64,000 nt of DNA. Origin: Bacillus kwashiorkori. Its GTDB lineage: Bacteria > Bacillota > Bacilli > Bacillales > Caldibacillaceae. Under the pieces are notes generated by a model. The model did no database searches and was not told the DNA's origin. It saw only the letters and a list, made by a program, of their open reading frames with translations. Shown here one piece after another: positions 34,350 to 45,100 of the stretch. Location of the stretch: assembly GCF_001375515.1 (NCBI RefSeq), contig NZ_CTDX01000014.1, forward strand, positions 226,001-290,000, given 5' to 3'. Position 1 is the stretch's first letter, and each line of letters begins with the position of its first letter. The position numbers were made by a program, and so were the translations under genes.

Positions 34350-36110
34350 ATGATGGATAAACAACTTTTTCAATACAAAGGCAGTATTCCCCTAATGTTA
34401 ATATTAGCAATGATGACAATTGCACAAGGAGTAGTGATTATTTTTCAAGCTATTTATTTAGCTGACGCAATTGTATCGATGTACGAAAAACAACCATGGA
34501 ATACAACCCTCCACTCTTTCACACTGTTTTTACTCATGCATCTTGGACGCCATTTGCTGCAGTGGATTAAATCGAAACTCGCCTACTATTTTGCAGATCG
34601 GACTGCCCAACATATGCAATCCCTCCTTATTGAGAAATTATTTGAACTAGGTCCAAGGGCAATTGGAAAGCACGGTTCTGGTAACTTAATTACCCTTTGC
34701 TTAGAAGGAATCCCGAGTTTTCGAACTTATTTAGAATTGTTTATTCCTCGGTTTATCGCTATGCTCTGTATTCCTATTGCCATCTTAATATACGTATTTA
34801 CATTGGATTTAGCATCAGCCATTGTTTTATCAGTCGTCCTCCCAATTATGATTGCTTTTTTAATTTTGCTTGGACTTACTGCAAAGAAACAAATTCATTC
34901 GCAAATGGGGACGTATTTGCTTCTATCCAGACATTTTGTTGATTCACTGCGTGGATTAGTGACGTTGAAGTTTTTAGGAAGAAGTAAAGGACATCGGGAA
35001 TCGATTCAAACGGTTAGCAATAAATTTCGGATTGCGACAATGCGAACACTTAGAGTTGCTTTTATGTCCAGTTTTTCATTAGACTTTTTTTCTACTCTGT
35101 CTGTTGCTGTTGTTGCAGTTGAACTTGGCCTTCGATTAATTGAGGGAGATATGTTATTAGCTCCAGCATTAACGATTTTAATTTTAGCGCCAGAGTACTT
35201 TTTTCCGATTCGCGACTTTGGAAATGATTACCACGCGACAATGGACGGAAAAGAAGCCGGGAAACAAATTAACCGGATATTGCAGCAAGATATAATGGAA
35301 ACTAACACATCGATAAAAATAGATACATGGAATGAATCTAGTGAACTAGTTGTTAAAAACTTAATAAAAAAGTCACCGACGGATGAGCGCTTTCTGTTAG
35401 AGGCTATTAATTTTTCCGTTTCTGGATATAAAAAAATAGGAATAGTCGGCACAACTGGAGCGGGTAAGTCAACCCTTATTGATATTTTGTCCGGTTTTAC
35501 CCAACCAACTGACGGAGAGATTATCATTAATCATAAAAATGTTACAAATTTTTCCGTCGAAAATTGGCAACAACAAGTTACATACTTGCCGCAGCATCCG
35601 TATATTTTCTCTGGTACGGTTGCAGATAATATTCGATTTTATGATCCGGAAGCATCGCTAGAAAAAACTCGTGAAGTAGCCGCTAAAGTCGGTTTATTGG
35701 AACTAATCGACAGTTTCCCAAATGGGTTGAATGAAAAAATTGGTCAAGGGGGACGGACGTTGAGTGGTGGGGAAGAACAACGGATTGCTTTAGCGAGAGG
35801 ACTTTTACAAAATCGCCCAGTAATCATTCTAGATGAGCCGACAGCCCATCTTGATATTGAAACAGAGCATGAGATTAAACAAGTTATGTTGCCACTATTT
35901 AATAATAAACTAGTTTTTTTTGCAACTCATCGCCTCCACTGGATGAAAAGCATGGATATTATTTTTGTTATTGATAAGGGAAGGCTAGTAGAGATTGGTA
36001 CTCATGAAGAGCTTTTTCATAAAAAGGGTGCCTATTATCGGTTAGTTGAGGCACATCGCGGAACAAGTAAGGGTGTCCCAGTAGGAGGTTTTTCTAATGG
36101 AGCTGTTTAA
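34350..36110 (+). CDS. cydD: Thiol-exporting ABC transporter, first subunit (CydD type)
   Basis: The 586-residue half-transporter has six N-terminal membrane helices (about residues 10-300) and a C-terminal ATPase with Walker A GTTGAGKST, signature LSGGEEQRIALARG and Walker B VIILDEPTAHLD. With the next gene it forms the heterodimer that exports glutathione/cysteine-type thiols (or handles heme) and is required to assemble cytochrome bd. AAAGGGAG precedes the double ATG. The next gene overlaps its end by 14 bases. In B. subtilis nomenclature the two subunits are called CydC and CydD in gene order. Confidence 0.93.
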   Translation: MMDKQLFQYKGSIPLMLILAMMTIAQGVVIIFQAIYLADAIVSMYEKQPWNTTLHSFTLFLLMHLGRHLLQWIKSKLAYYFADRTAQHMQSLLIEKLFELGPRAIGKHGSGNLITLCLEGIPSFRTYLELFIPRFIAMLCIPIAILIYVFTLDLASAIVLSVVLPIMIAFLILLGLTAKKQIHSQMGTYLLLSRHFVDSLRGLVTLKFLGRSKGHRESIQTVSNKFRIATMRTLRVAFMSSFSLDFFSTLSVAVVAVELGLRLIEGDMLLAPALTILILAPEYFFPIRDFGNDYHATMDGKEAGKQINRILQQDIMETNTSIKIDTWNESSELVVKNLIKKSPTDERFLLEAINFSVSGYKKIGIVGTTGAGKSTLIDILSGFTQPTDGEIIINHKNVTNFSVENWQQQVTYLPQHPYIFSGTVADNIRFYDPEASLEKTREVAAKVGLLELIDSFPNGLNEKIGQGGRTLSGGEEQRIALARGLLQNRPVIILDEPTAHLDIETEHEIKQVMLPLFNNKLVFFATHRLHWMKSMDIIFVIDKGRLVEIGTHEELFHKKGAYYRLVEAHRGTSKGVPVGGFSNGAV

Positions 36111-37824
36111 AGAATATATAAAACCTTATTTAAAACAGTATAAAGGGCTCATGCTTACCACTGTTTTATTAGGAATTATTACTGTATTAGCTTCATCCTT
36201 ATTAACTTTTACGGCAGGTTATTTAATTACTCGTGCCTCAGAAATGCCGTTAACGATTCTTTTAATTTATGTTCCGATTGTAGGAGTTCGGGCTTTCGGG
36301 ATTACTAGACCAGTAGCAAAGTATTTAGAAAGATTAGCAGGGCATAATACCGTCCTAAAAATTTTATCGGAAATGCGGGTGAAACTGTACGATATGTTAG
36401 AACCGCAAACATTGTTTATCCGTTCTCGCTTTCAAACAGGTGATTTGTTAGGAACATTGGCCGATGATATTGAGCATTTGCAAGACGCTTATATTCGGAC
36501 AATTTTTCCAATCGTAACGGCTTTGTTCTTATTATTATATTCAGTGATCGTTCTAGCTGTATTTGATTGGTTATTCGCTCTTTGGATTGGACTTTGCTTA
36601 AGTGTGCTCGTTTTTGTCTATCCATTACTCTCCCTATATTTTTTGAAGAAGCGTCAAAAGGAACTAAAGGCAGAGAAAAATCAATTATATAAAAAATTAA
36701 CAGATGCAGTATTCGGGATCAGTGACTGGATAGTAAGTGGAAATAAAACACGGTTTATCGCTGAATTTTTAACTAGTACGAAAAGCACTTATATGTTGGA
36801 AAGAAAAATGGCTAACTGGAATCATTCCCGGCAGTTCCAGTTGCAAGTTTGGACAGGTGTGATATTGATTTTCGTCGGATTATGGGCTGGAAAAGCAGCA
36901 TTAGCTGGAGAAATATTACCAACTTATATTGCATCTTTCACCCTTGTAACAATTCCAATTATTGAAGGATTAATGCCGACATCTCAAGCTGTGGAGCGCA
37001 TACCAGCGTACGAAGAATCATTAGCAAGAATTAATTATATAAATAAGCAAGGAATACAAAACAGTCGTCAGGAAGTAGAAATACCATTACCAAGTACCGT
37101 AGATCTTGTGTTTAATCATGTTACTTTCCGTTACGGTGAACAGGAGAATGCGTTGCAATCGATAAATTTATCGGCTCCTTTTAGGAAAAAAATAGCAATA
37201 CTAGGGAAAAGTGGTTCAGGCAAGTCCACCTTATTACAATTATCGCTCGGAGAACTTTCACCGCAAATTGGTGAAGTCCTTGTAAATGGAATAAAAGCCA
37301 TAGATTACGGAGATAAAATCCACGAAGTTATTAGTGTATTGAATCAAAAACCGTATTTATTTGCTACTACCGTTGAGAATAATATTCGCCTTGGAAAAGC
37401 AAATGCAACCCGAGAAGAAATTGAATCAGTGATAAAACAAGTGAAGTTAGATAAATATATTTACTCTCTACCAAAGGGAATAAATACGCAAATGGAAGAA
37501 ACAGGTCAACGCTTTTCCGGTGGAGAAAGGCAGCGAATTGCTCTTGCCCGGATTTTGTTAAAAAATACACCAATCGTCATATTGGATGAGCCCACAGTTG
37601 GGTTAGACCCGAAAACAGAACTTGATTTATTGGAAACAATCTATGACGTATTAAAAGACAAAACAGTAATTTTAATTACACACCATCTTATCGGTTTAGA
37701 AAAAATGGATGAAATTATCTTTTTAGATAATGGTTGTATTGCAATGCGGGGTTCCCATGAGCAGTTATTACAGACAAATCAGCGATATAAGCAATTGTAT
37801 CAATTGGACCGAGGCGATGAATGA
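36097..37824 (+). CDS. cydC: Thiol-exporting ABC transporter, second subunit (CydC type)
   Basis: The 575-residue half-transporter has membrane helices at about residues 15-310 and an ATPase domain with Walker A GKSGSGKST, signature FSGGERQRIALAR and Walker B IVILDEPTVGLD. It begins inside the preceding gene, with AGGAGG at 36082-36087, giving strict coupling and equal subunit amounts. It completes cydABDC, all on one strand. In the 37825-38081 gap I see only a weak TTGACA (37963-37968) as possible promoter of the next gene. Confidence 0.93.
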   Translation: MELFKEYIKPYLKQYKGLMLTTVLLGIITVLASSLLTFTAGYLITRASEMPLTILLIYVPIVGVRAFGITRPVAKYLERLAGHNTVLKILSEMRVKLYDMLEPQTLFIRSRFQTGDLLGTLADDIEHLQDAYIRTIFPIVTALFLLLYSVIVLAVFDWLFALWIGLCLSVLVFVYPLLSLYFLKKRQKELKAEKNQLYKKLTDAVFGISDWIVSGNKTRFIAEFLTSTKSTYMLERKMANWNHSRQFQLQVWTGVILIFVGLWAGKAALAGEILPTYIASFTLVTIPIIEGLMPTSQAVERIPAYEESLARINYINKQGIQNSRQEVEIPLPSTVDLVFNHVTFRYGEQENALQSINLSAPFRKKIAILGKSGSGKSTLLQLSLGELSPQIGEVLVNGIKAIDYGDKIHEVISVLNQKPYLFATTVENNIRLGKANATREEIESVIKQVKLDKYIYSLPKGINTQMEETGQRFSGGERQRIALARILLKNTPIVILDEPTVGLDPKTELDLLETIYDVLKDKTVILITHHLIGLEKMDEIIFLDNGCIAMRGSHEQLLQTNQRYKQLYQLDRGDE

Positions 37825-38081
37825 TAAGTATGTCTCAGGAAAAGTTATACAGCAATTCCGCCCTCTAGTTACATTATTGTAGAGTCATAGTAAAACCTAT
37901 ACTTTACCCAACCTTTAATGAAAAAAGGAGTTGCAACAACCTAATACTTAAAAAATTCCTGTTTGACAAAATAGTTATATTTTGATAGTTTTTTAATTAA
38001 ACTTTTAACTAAAGGGATGTTTTATTTAGTCTTAAAGTTCGAATTGTATAGCAGTTATTGTTGTATTGGAGGGAAACGATT

Positions 38082-39065
38082 ATGAGTAAAGTAAATGTCG
38101 GCATCGTCGGTTTGGGGAATCTTGGTAAAGGTGTCGTTAAAGCAATAAATAAGTGCCCGGATATGAATTTGTCAGCTATATTTACTAGAAGAAATCCTGG
38201 TGAAGTGAAAGTCGATAATGATACGGTGAAAATTGTACATATTTCAGAAGTAGAAAAATATGTGAAAGAAATTGATGTCATGATATTATGTGGCGGTTCT
38301 GCCACTGACTTGCCTCAGCAAGGACCAGAACTGGCTAGTCTCTTTAATACAGTTGACAGTTTTGATACTCATGCAAAAATTCCGGAATACTTCGAGCAGA
38401 TGGATCATGTTGCTAGTGCAAAAGGTAAATTAAGTATTATTTCAGTCGGGTGGGATCCAGGACTATTCTCGATTAATCGTTTAATGGGGGAAGCTATTTT
38501 GCCTGATGGGGAAACATATACATTTTGGGGAAAAGGGGTTAGCCAAGGCCATTCCGATGCAATTCGTCGCGTTGAAGGAGTAAAAGCTGGAGTTCAATAC
38601 ACTGTACCTATAGAGGCAAGTGTTAACCGGGTTCGCAGTGGCGAAAATCCGACGTTGTCGACGAAAGAAAAGCATGAGCGCATCTGTTATGTTGTACCAG
38701 AGCCTGGCTATGATCGAGATAAAATCACTGAAAAAATTAAAACGATGCCGAACTATTTCTCTGACTATCACACAAAGGTATATTTTATTACTGAAGAAGA
38801 GCTAAGACGGGACCATTCTAAATTACCCCACGGTGGATTCGTTATTCGTAGTGGGAAAACTGGTGAAAAAAATAAACAAATTATTGAGTATTCGCTTCAA
38901 CTCGAGAGTAATCCGGAATTCACTGCCAGTGTACTTGTTGCTTATGCGAGAGCAGCATTTCGGCTCCATCAAGAAGGACATACTGGAGCAAAAACAGTAT
39001 TTGATATTGCCCCAGCCTATTTATCACCAAAAACAGCAGCGCAATTACGTAAAGAATTGTTATAA
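38082..39065 (+). CDS. ddh: meso-Diaminopimelate D-dehydrogenase
   Basis: The 327-residue NADPH enzyme converts tetrahydrodipicolinate directly to meso-diaminopimelate, a one-step bypass of the acetylated lysine/peptidoglycan branch. The Rossmann motif VNVGIVGLGNLGKG opens the protein; ISVGWDPGLFSINR (near residues 126-139) and FWGKGVSQGHSDAIRRV (near 152-168) are highly characteristic of Ddh. The ATG at 38082 has GGAGGG upstream, and a longer frame from 38058 has none. It stands alone with a terminator after it. Confidence 0.95.
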   Translation: MSKVNVGIVGLGNLGKGVVKAINKCPDMNLSAIFTRRNPGEVKVDNDTVKIVHISEVEKYVKEIDVMILCGGSATDLPQQGPELASLFNTVDSFDTHAKIPEYFEQMDHVASAKGKLSIISVGWDPGLFSINRLMGEAILPDGETYTFWGKGVSQGHSDAIRRVEGVKAGVQYTVPIEASVNRVRSGENPTLSTKEKHERICYVVPEPGYDRDKITEKIKTMPNYFSDYHTKVYFITEEELRRDHSKLPHGGFVIRSGKTGEKNKQIIEYSLQLESNPEFTASVLVAYARAAFRLHQEGHTGAKTVFDIAPAYLSPKTAAQLRKELL

Positions 39066-39183
39066 ATAACTCGTACGGTAGATTTAAAATAATAGATACG
39101 AGCATGCGGTTTAACGTAGAAAGATTTAATATCAATTACAACCATTTATTCATTGATAAAGTTGAATAAATATATAAAAGATG

Positions 39184-39213
39184 AAAGGTGGCACAAATGT
39201 TGTCACCTTTTTT
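39184..39213 (+). terminator. Terminator of ddh
   Basis: AAAGGTGGCA (39184-39193) pairs with TGTCACCTTT (39201-39210), one G-T pair, followed by T residues. Confidence 0.85.
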
Positions 39214-39320
39214 AAAATGTAAATGAAAACATTGTATTCACTTGAGCATATGAAAGGGATATTTCCGTAAATAACGGTAAAATAGGAATTAGAAAAAATG
39301 ATTTGGTTAGGGGTGACGAA

Positions 39321-40712
39321 ATGGAGACAGTACTCATTATTGGTGGGGGAATTACTGGGTTAATGGCTGCTTATGAATTACAAAAATGGCAACAGCAACA
39401 CCCTGGGAAATTTCGGATTCGATTAGTGGAAGCTTCTTCAGAGCTTGGCGGTAAGATCGCAACAAAGCATCAAAGCGACTTTATCATCGAAACTGGAGCG
39501 GATTCAATAGTAACACGGAAAGCGGCACATTTAGCTGTGTTTGAAGAGTTAGGGTTAACGGGAAAATTTGTCTTTAATGAGACTGGAAAATCATATATTT
39601 ATCGAAACGGACAATTAAAATTAATTCCATCTGACACGGTTTTTGGAATACCTGCAGGCGTTGAGTCACTTGCAAAGTCACAATTAATTTCAGCAGAAGG
39701 AAAGGTTGCTGCTTTAAAAGATTTATATACGAAAAACGATACATTCACTGGAGATCATTCAATTGGGGAATTTCTCGAGTATTTCCTTGGGGAAGAACTT
39801 GTTGCAGAGCAAATTAAGCCGGTATTATCTGGTGTATATTCCAGCAACTTATCGGACTTATCTATTAATACTACACTTCCTTTTTTACTAGACTATAAAA
39901 ATAAATATGGAAGTATAATAAATGGGTTAGAAGTACATAAGGAGCAGTTTCAAGCGGATGGAAAAAATAAATTCTTTTCTTTTCCTGGTGGTTTGAAAAC
40001 GCTCATTGAGTCGTTAGAAAAAAATTTAACAGAAGTTGAAATTAGCAAAAACTGTAAAGTAGAACAAATTAACAAGAAGACGAATGGATACAAAGTATTT
40101 TTTCATAACGGTGAAATTTGTGAAGCTAAAAACGTTGTTATAGCCATTCCAAGTTCGCAAGCAGCCAAATTATTTGAAGAAAGGGCAATTGCAGAAGAAC
40201 TGGCTAGTTTTAAAAACAAATCTATGGTTAGCGTATATATCGGTTTTCAATTAGCGAGCAGTGAATTACCTATGGAAGGGACTGGCTTTATAACGGCGGA
40301 CAATCGATCAGGAGTGATTTGTAATGCTTGCACATGGACTAGCCGGAAGTGGAAACATACTTCATTGAACGGCAACTTATTAGTGAGGCTATTTTACAAA
40401 AGTAGCAATCCACATTTTCAAGAATTAATTGCCATGAATGAGGATGAACTATTAGCAACAGCACTAACGGATATTACTCAGAGTATTGGTCTTAATGCAA
40501 AACCAATGACATACGAATTTACAAAATGGACAAACAATATGCCTGCATACGAAATGGATCATAAAATAAAGGTAACACATTTAGAGAAGAAATTTGAGCA
40601 GGAATATCCAGGACTATTTTTGGCAGGCTGCTCCTATTATGGGGTTGGGATCCCCGATTGCATCGACAATGGGATTGCTATTGCTGAAAAGATTAAATCT
40701 TTTTATCAATAA
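39321..40712 (+). CDS. hemY: Coproporphyrinogen III / protoporphyrinogen oxidase
   Basis: The 463-residue FAD enzyme oxidises coproporphyrinogen III to coproporphyrin III (CgoX) in the Gram-positive heme pathway. FAD binding is shown by VLIIGGGITGLMAAYEL at residues 4-20 and ELGGKIATKH near 45. The C-terminal FAD segment is GLFLAGCSYYGVGIPDCIDNG. The ATG at 39321 has GGGGTGA upstream. In B. subtilis it follows hemEH; here it is alone, between ddh and a DUF368 gene. Heme demand from cytochrome bd in this window is met partly by this step. Confidence 0.93.
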   Translation: METVLIIGGGITGLMAAYELQKWQQQHPGKFRIRLVEASSELGGKIATKHQSDFIIETGADSIVTRKAAHLAVFEELGLTGKFVFNETGKSYIYRNGQLKLIPSDTVFGIPAGVESLAKSQLISAEGKVAALKDLYTKNDTFTGDHSIGEFLEYFLGEELVAEQIKPVLSGVYSSNLSDLSINTTLPFLLDYKNKYGSIINGLEVHKEQFQADGKNKFFSFPGGLKTLIESLEKNLTEVEISKNCKVEQINKKTNGYKVFFHNGEICEAKNVVIAIPSSQAAKLFEERAIAEELASFKNKSMVSVYIGFQLASSELPMEGTGFITADNRSGVICNACTWTSRKWKHTSLNGNLLVRLFYKSSNPHFQELIAMNEDELLATALTDITQSIGLNAKPMTYEFTKWTNNMPAYEMDHKIKVTHLEKKFEQEYPGLFLAGCSYYGVGIPDCIDNGIAIAEKIKSFYQ

Positions 40713-40741
40713 AGTAGTAAGAGAAAAAAAGATAGGTAAAT

Positions 40742-40782
40742 AAAAAGCATTCAGCCCTGAAAACAGGATTGAATGCTTTTTT
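40742..40782. terminator. Bidirectional terminator between hemY and the DUF368 gene
   Basis: AAAAAGCATTCA (40742-40753) pairs with TGAATGCTTTTT (40770-40781), with A/T runs on both flanks serving both converging genes. Confidence 0.85.
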
Positions 40783-40783
40783 A

Positions 40784-41596
40784 CTAATCTTTATTGACTT
40801 TCCCAAGATAATAAGAGACAAATAAGCCAACGATAAAGGAGATGATACTAATAATCAGCATATTATTCTCTGGAAAACCAGGATAAATAATAAAAATGGA
40901 ACCAATAATTAAACCGATGATGGCAGCATATGTTGCATGCTGGAAATGCTTTAGAGCGTATTGAATCGCTTTACTACTAACAATAAATCCTACCGCAACA
41001 CCTGCTCCAACGATAGCAATAATCGTAATATTTAAGTTAGATAAAGCATTGATGACTACATCATATACACCAAGTAGTAATAAGATAAAAGAGCCGCTAA
41101 TTCCAGGTAACAGCATCGCCATACTCCCTAACCATCCTGAGAAAAACAAACCTGCAATTTCTAACGCGGATAAGGATTCACCTAAATTTAACACTTTGTC
41201 TGAGCGCATGAATGCCATTATTACTAAAACAATAATTGCGATGGCGAGTATAAGATAGTGATTTACTTTGAAGTTTCTTTTTATATTCGCTTGCTTCATA
41301 ATAAAAGGAATTACACCTAACACAAGCCCGAGGAAAAAGAATCGGGTTGGCTCATGATAATATTCTAATAAATACTTAATTAGTCGGCTTAATAGAAGAA
41401 TCGCACTTCCCATTCCAAGTGCAAGTGGAATTAAAAAGCCAAGATGTTTTTTCCATTCACGACTAAAAAAACCGCTGATCGCTGCAAGGAGGCGATCATA
41501 AATCCCAAGAATAAAGGCGATCGTACCACCACTAACACCAGGGATTAAATCACTAATTCCCATCAAAAATCCCCGATACAAATTTTTCCATTCCAT
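40784..41596 (-). CDS. DUF368 membrane protein, undecaprenyl-phosphate translocase (PopT-like)
   Basis: The 270-residue polytopic protein begins MEWKNLYRGFLMGISDLIPGVSGGTIAFILGIYDRL in outline, the DUF368 hallmark being DLIPGVSGGT, and has a second glycine/proline repeat LLPGISGSFILLLLGVYD near residues 165-182. Two inverted repeats and about eight helices are apparent. DUF368 proteins were recently shown to recycle undecaprenyl phosphate across the membrane for cell-wall synthesis. I chose the ATG at 41596, where AAGGAAG is upstream on this strand; a longer frame to 41665 is not homologous-looking. Confidence 0.85.
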   Translation of the reverse strand: MEWKNLYRGFLMGISDLIPGVSGGTIAFILGIYDRLLAAISGFFSREWKKHLGFLIPLALGMGSAILLLSRLIKYLLEYYHEPTRFFFLGLVLGVIPFIMKQANIKRNFKVNHYLILAIAIIVLVIMAFMRSDKVLNLGESLSALEIAGLFFSGWLGSMAMLLPGISGSFILLLLGVYDVVINALSNLNITIIAIVGAGVAVGFIVSSKAIQYALKHFQHATYAAIIGLIIGSIFIIYPGFPENNMLIISIISFIVGLFVSYYLGKVNKD

Positions 41597-41779
41597 ATGT
41601 AATTTTCTTCCTTCCACACTTTTTAAAATTTCACCTAATTTGTTATTATACACGATTTTACGCAAAATAACTTCATCATCAGAGAAAATTTAGGAAAATA
41701 ATATAGTTATTATAGGAATGTAATAATTAATATTTATATTACAAGAATGTGAAAAAGTTAAAGATATAGAACAAATTAG

Positions 41780-41820
41780 GACTTTAGACCTATTTTTTAA
41801 CATTAAATAGGTCTAAAGTC
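41780..41820. terminator. Perfect 16-bp hairpin in a divergent intergenic region
   Basis: GACTTTAGACCTATTT (41780-41795) and AAATAGGTCTAAAGTC (41805-41820) pair without mismatch around a nine-base loop, followed by TCAATATTTTTT. It sits between two divergent genes (starts 41596 and 42125), where no mRNA should end. It may end an unannotated small RNA or bind a protein. I see no reading frame in the rest of this 528-base gap. Confidence 0.5.
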
Positions 41821-42124
41821 TCAATATTTTTTCAGAAAAATATGTTATATAATAGATTGTAGGCATTTTTCCTAATTTCGGAAAAAAACGGTCTGATTCC
41901 AAAAAACATTATTTAAAAATAATTTTCACGATTGACTTTTTTATAATAGCAAAAGTTTCGTTTGGAATCATCATGCCTAAACTACATAGCGATGGGGGGA
42001 GTGTCTATAAAACTAGCTTTATCGGATTTACTTAAAGGTTTTAGTAGGAAATTTGGAGAGCATAAGTTTTATAGGTAGTAGAGCACGGTGCAAGACAAAT
42101 AATCACCAATTTGGGGGGAAACTA

Positions 42125-45100
42125 ATGAGGATCCTGAAAAAGAGATTGTTAGTTTTAGTAACGATTTTTGCATTGCTTTTAAACTATAGTTTACCATTTG
42201 CAAGTGTGTCCCATGCAGCAGAAAACAATGAAACGAATGCCATTTCAGTTGTAGAAGCGATTGAGAATAATAGCGGAACTGCCACGGTGACGGGGTATAT
42301 AGTAGGAATTACAAAAAGTGGTCCAAATTACCAACATACTCCACCTTTTACTGAGGTTACAAACTTGGCAATAGCTGACAGTCCTAATGAAACAGATAAA
42401 ACGAAGATATTGCCAGTTCAGTTACCAAGTGGCGCAATTAGAGATAACTTTAATTTAAAAGAAAATCCAGGATTACTAGGTACGAAAGTGTTTATCACAG
42501 GTAGCTTAGAAAAATACTTTGGTGTTTCAGGCTTAAAAAGTCCAAGCAGCATGTGGTTGGATGGAGAAGCATCACCGGAGGAACCAAAACCTGAACCACC
42601 TGCTGGTGAAACTATACCTATCCATGAAATTCAAGGTGATGGGCACGTCTCTCCATATAAAGATAAACAAGTAGTAACAGAAGGTGTTGTAACGTTTGTA
42701 CAGGATAAAAGTAACTTTTTTATCCAATCGTTAGAACCAGATGATAACCCAAATACTTCTGAAGGTATTTTAGTTTATAAAGGTGGACACGGGGTTAAAG
42801 TTGGAGATAAAGTTACAGTAAGCGGGGAAGTTAAAGAATGGGTTATTACTGGTAGTAAAGTAGATGTTGATTTAGCGGTAACAGAAATTAATGCAGGTAG
42901 AGGTACTGTATATGTAAATGGAACTGCAGAACTTCCTGAACCAGTCGTTCTTGATCCTCCTACTAAAGTAATTGATAATGATGGATTTGCAAAGTTTGAT
43001 CCTGAAGAAGATGCGATAGATTATTACGAAACTTTGGAGGGTATGTTAGTCGCAGTTGAAAATCCTTTAGTAGTTGGTCCACAAAGATATGGAGAAATAC
43101 CAGTTTTAACAAAAATTGTGGAAGATAAAACATATACAACTAGGGGCGGAGTTTTATTAACGAAAGAAACTGCTAACCCTGAAAGAATTCTCATTGATGT
43201 TTTTAATAATGACTTTGTTGCAAAAGTCGGGGACAAGTTTGATGGCGTAATAACTGGCGTGCTTTCATTTGATTTCAGCAATTGGAAAGTTTTTACAGAA
43301 GAAGTTAAACTTCCAAAATTAATTAAAAGTGATGTTAATCGTCCGAACACGACATTAGTAGGGGATGATGAATCCTTAACAGTAGCAACTTATAATATTG
43401 AAAATTATTATCAAGGACTAACGGAAAAAACAGAAAAAATTGCTAAGTCTATTGTTGATAATCTAAAATCACCTGATATCATCGGACTTGTGGAAATGCA
43501 AGATAATAATGGACCTACAAAAGACGGTGTTACAGAGGCTGATGAAAACTATGAAGCCTTAATTGCAGCGATTAAAGCAGCCGGTGGACCAGAATATGAC
43601 TGGGCTGATGTTGCACCAAATGATAAGGAAGACGGCGGTCAACCAGGCGGAAATATTCGTGTAGGTTTCCTATATAATCCAGACCGTGTTGATTTAGTAG
43701 AAGCGCCAAGAGGCAAAGCAACAGAGGCAACAAAATTCGAAGACGGTTCCCTTACTCTGAATCCAGGAAGAGTCAACCCAACTGATCCTGCCTTTAACAG
43801 TAGTCGTAAACCTGTTGCTGCGCAATTTAAATTTAATGACGAAGATGTTATTGTAATTAACAATCACTTTAACTCTAAAGGTGGAGATACTCCATTATTT
43901 GGAAAAATCCAACCACCTAATTTAGTAAGTGAAGCACAGCGGATGGAAATCGCAAAGGTAGTTAATAGTTTCATCAAGGACATTTTAGCGGAAGATCCTG
44001 ATGCGAATGTAATCGTAACTGGTGATTTAAATGACTTCCAATTCTCCAAACCAATAGAAGTATTAAAGGGAGACATTTTATCTAACTTAATTGATCGAGT
44101 ACCTTTAGAAAAACGTTACACATATAATTTTGAAGGTAATGCTCAAGTACTTGATCATATTTTAGCAACCAACCGTTTAGCAAATACTGCAGAGGTTGAC
44201 ATTGTTCAACTTAACTCTGATTACATGGAAGAACATGGTAGAGCTTCTGACCATGACCCAGTAGTGGCAAAATTTAATTTCGATGTCGATTTTAATTTAA
44301 CGATTATGCACACAAATGATTCTCATGCTAAAGTAGAAAATTTCCCAATGCTAAGTACAGCAGTTAACCAAATTCGTGCAGAAAATCCAAATAATTTGCT
44401 ACTTCATGCTGGAGACGTATTTTCAGGTTCTCTTTATTTTACCGTTCATGAAGGGCTAGCTGATTTGCACTTTATGAATGCAATCGGATATGATGCGATG
44501 ACATTTGGTAACCATGAGTTTGATAAAGACTCTCAAGTACTTCATAATTTTGTTACTCGAGCTAATTTTCCATTCGTAAGTTCGAATATAGACTTCAGTA
44601 AGGATGTTAGTCTAAATTCACATATTGCTGATGAGATTGGCCAACCTGGTGAGGGAGGATTTATATATCCTGCAATTGTGAAAGAAATAAATGGTGAGCA
44701 AGTAGGTATATTCGGTCTAACTACTGAAGATACACCAAGCATTGCCAGCCCAAGTAAAGATATTGTATTTGAAAATGCAGTGGAAAAATCAACGGAAACA
44801 ATAGAATTACTTGAAAGTATGGGTGTAAATAAGATTATTGCTCTGTCACACTTAGGATATAACGTAGATGTGGAACTTGCTAATGCCGTAGATGGAATAG
44901 ACATTATTGTTGGCGGACACTCTCATACAGCTTTACCAGAAGGGGAAATGATTGATAAAGCTGAGCCAACTGTCATTGTCCAAACTGACGGAGATTTAAA
45001 AACATTAGGTGAACTAAATGTCAATTTTAATGATAATGGTGTAGTTACAGAATATGAAGCTAATTTATTGCCTTTAAGTAGTTTTGAGCGAGATGAAACA

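Noticed and set aside
41960..42124. Possible riboswitch in the long leader of the surface nuclease gene
   Set aside because: I compared it with purine, c-di-GMP, c-di-AMP, preQ1 and cobalamin cores and could not place conserved elements.
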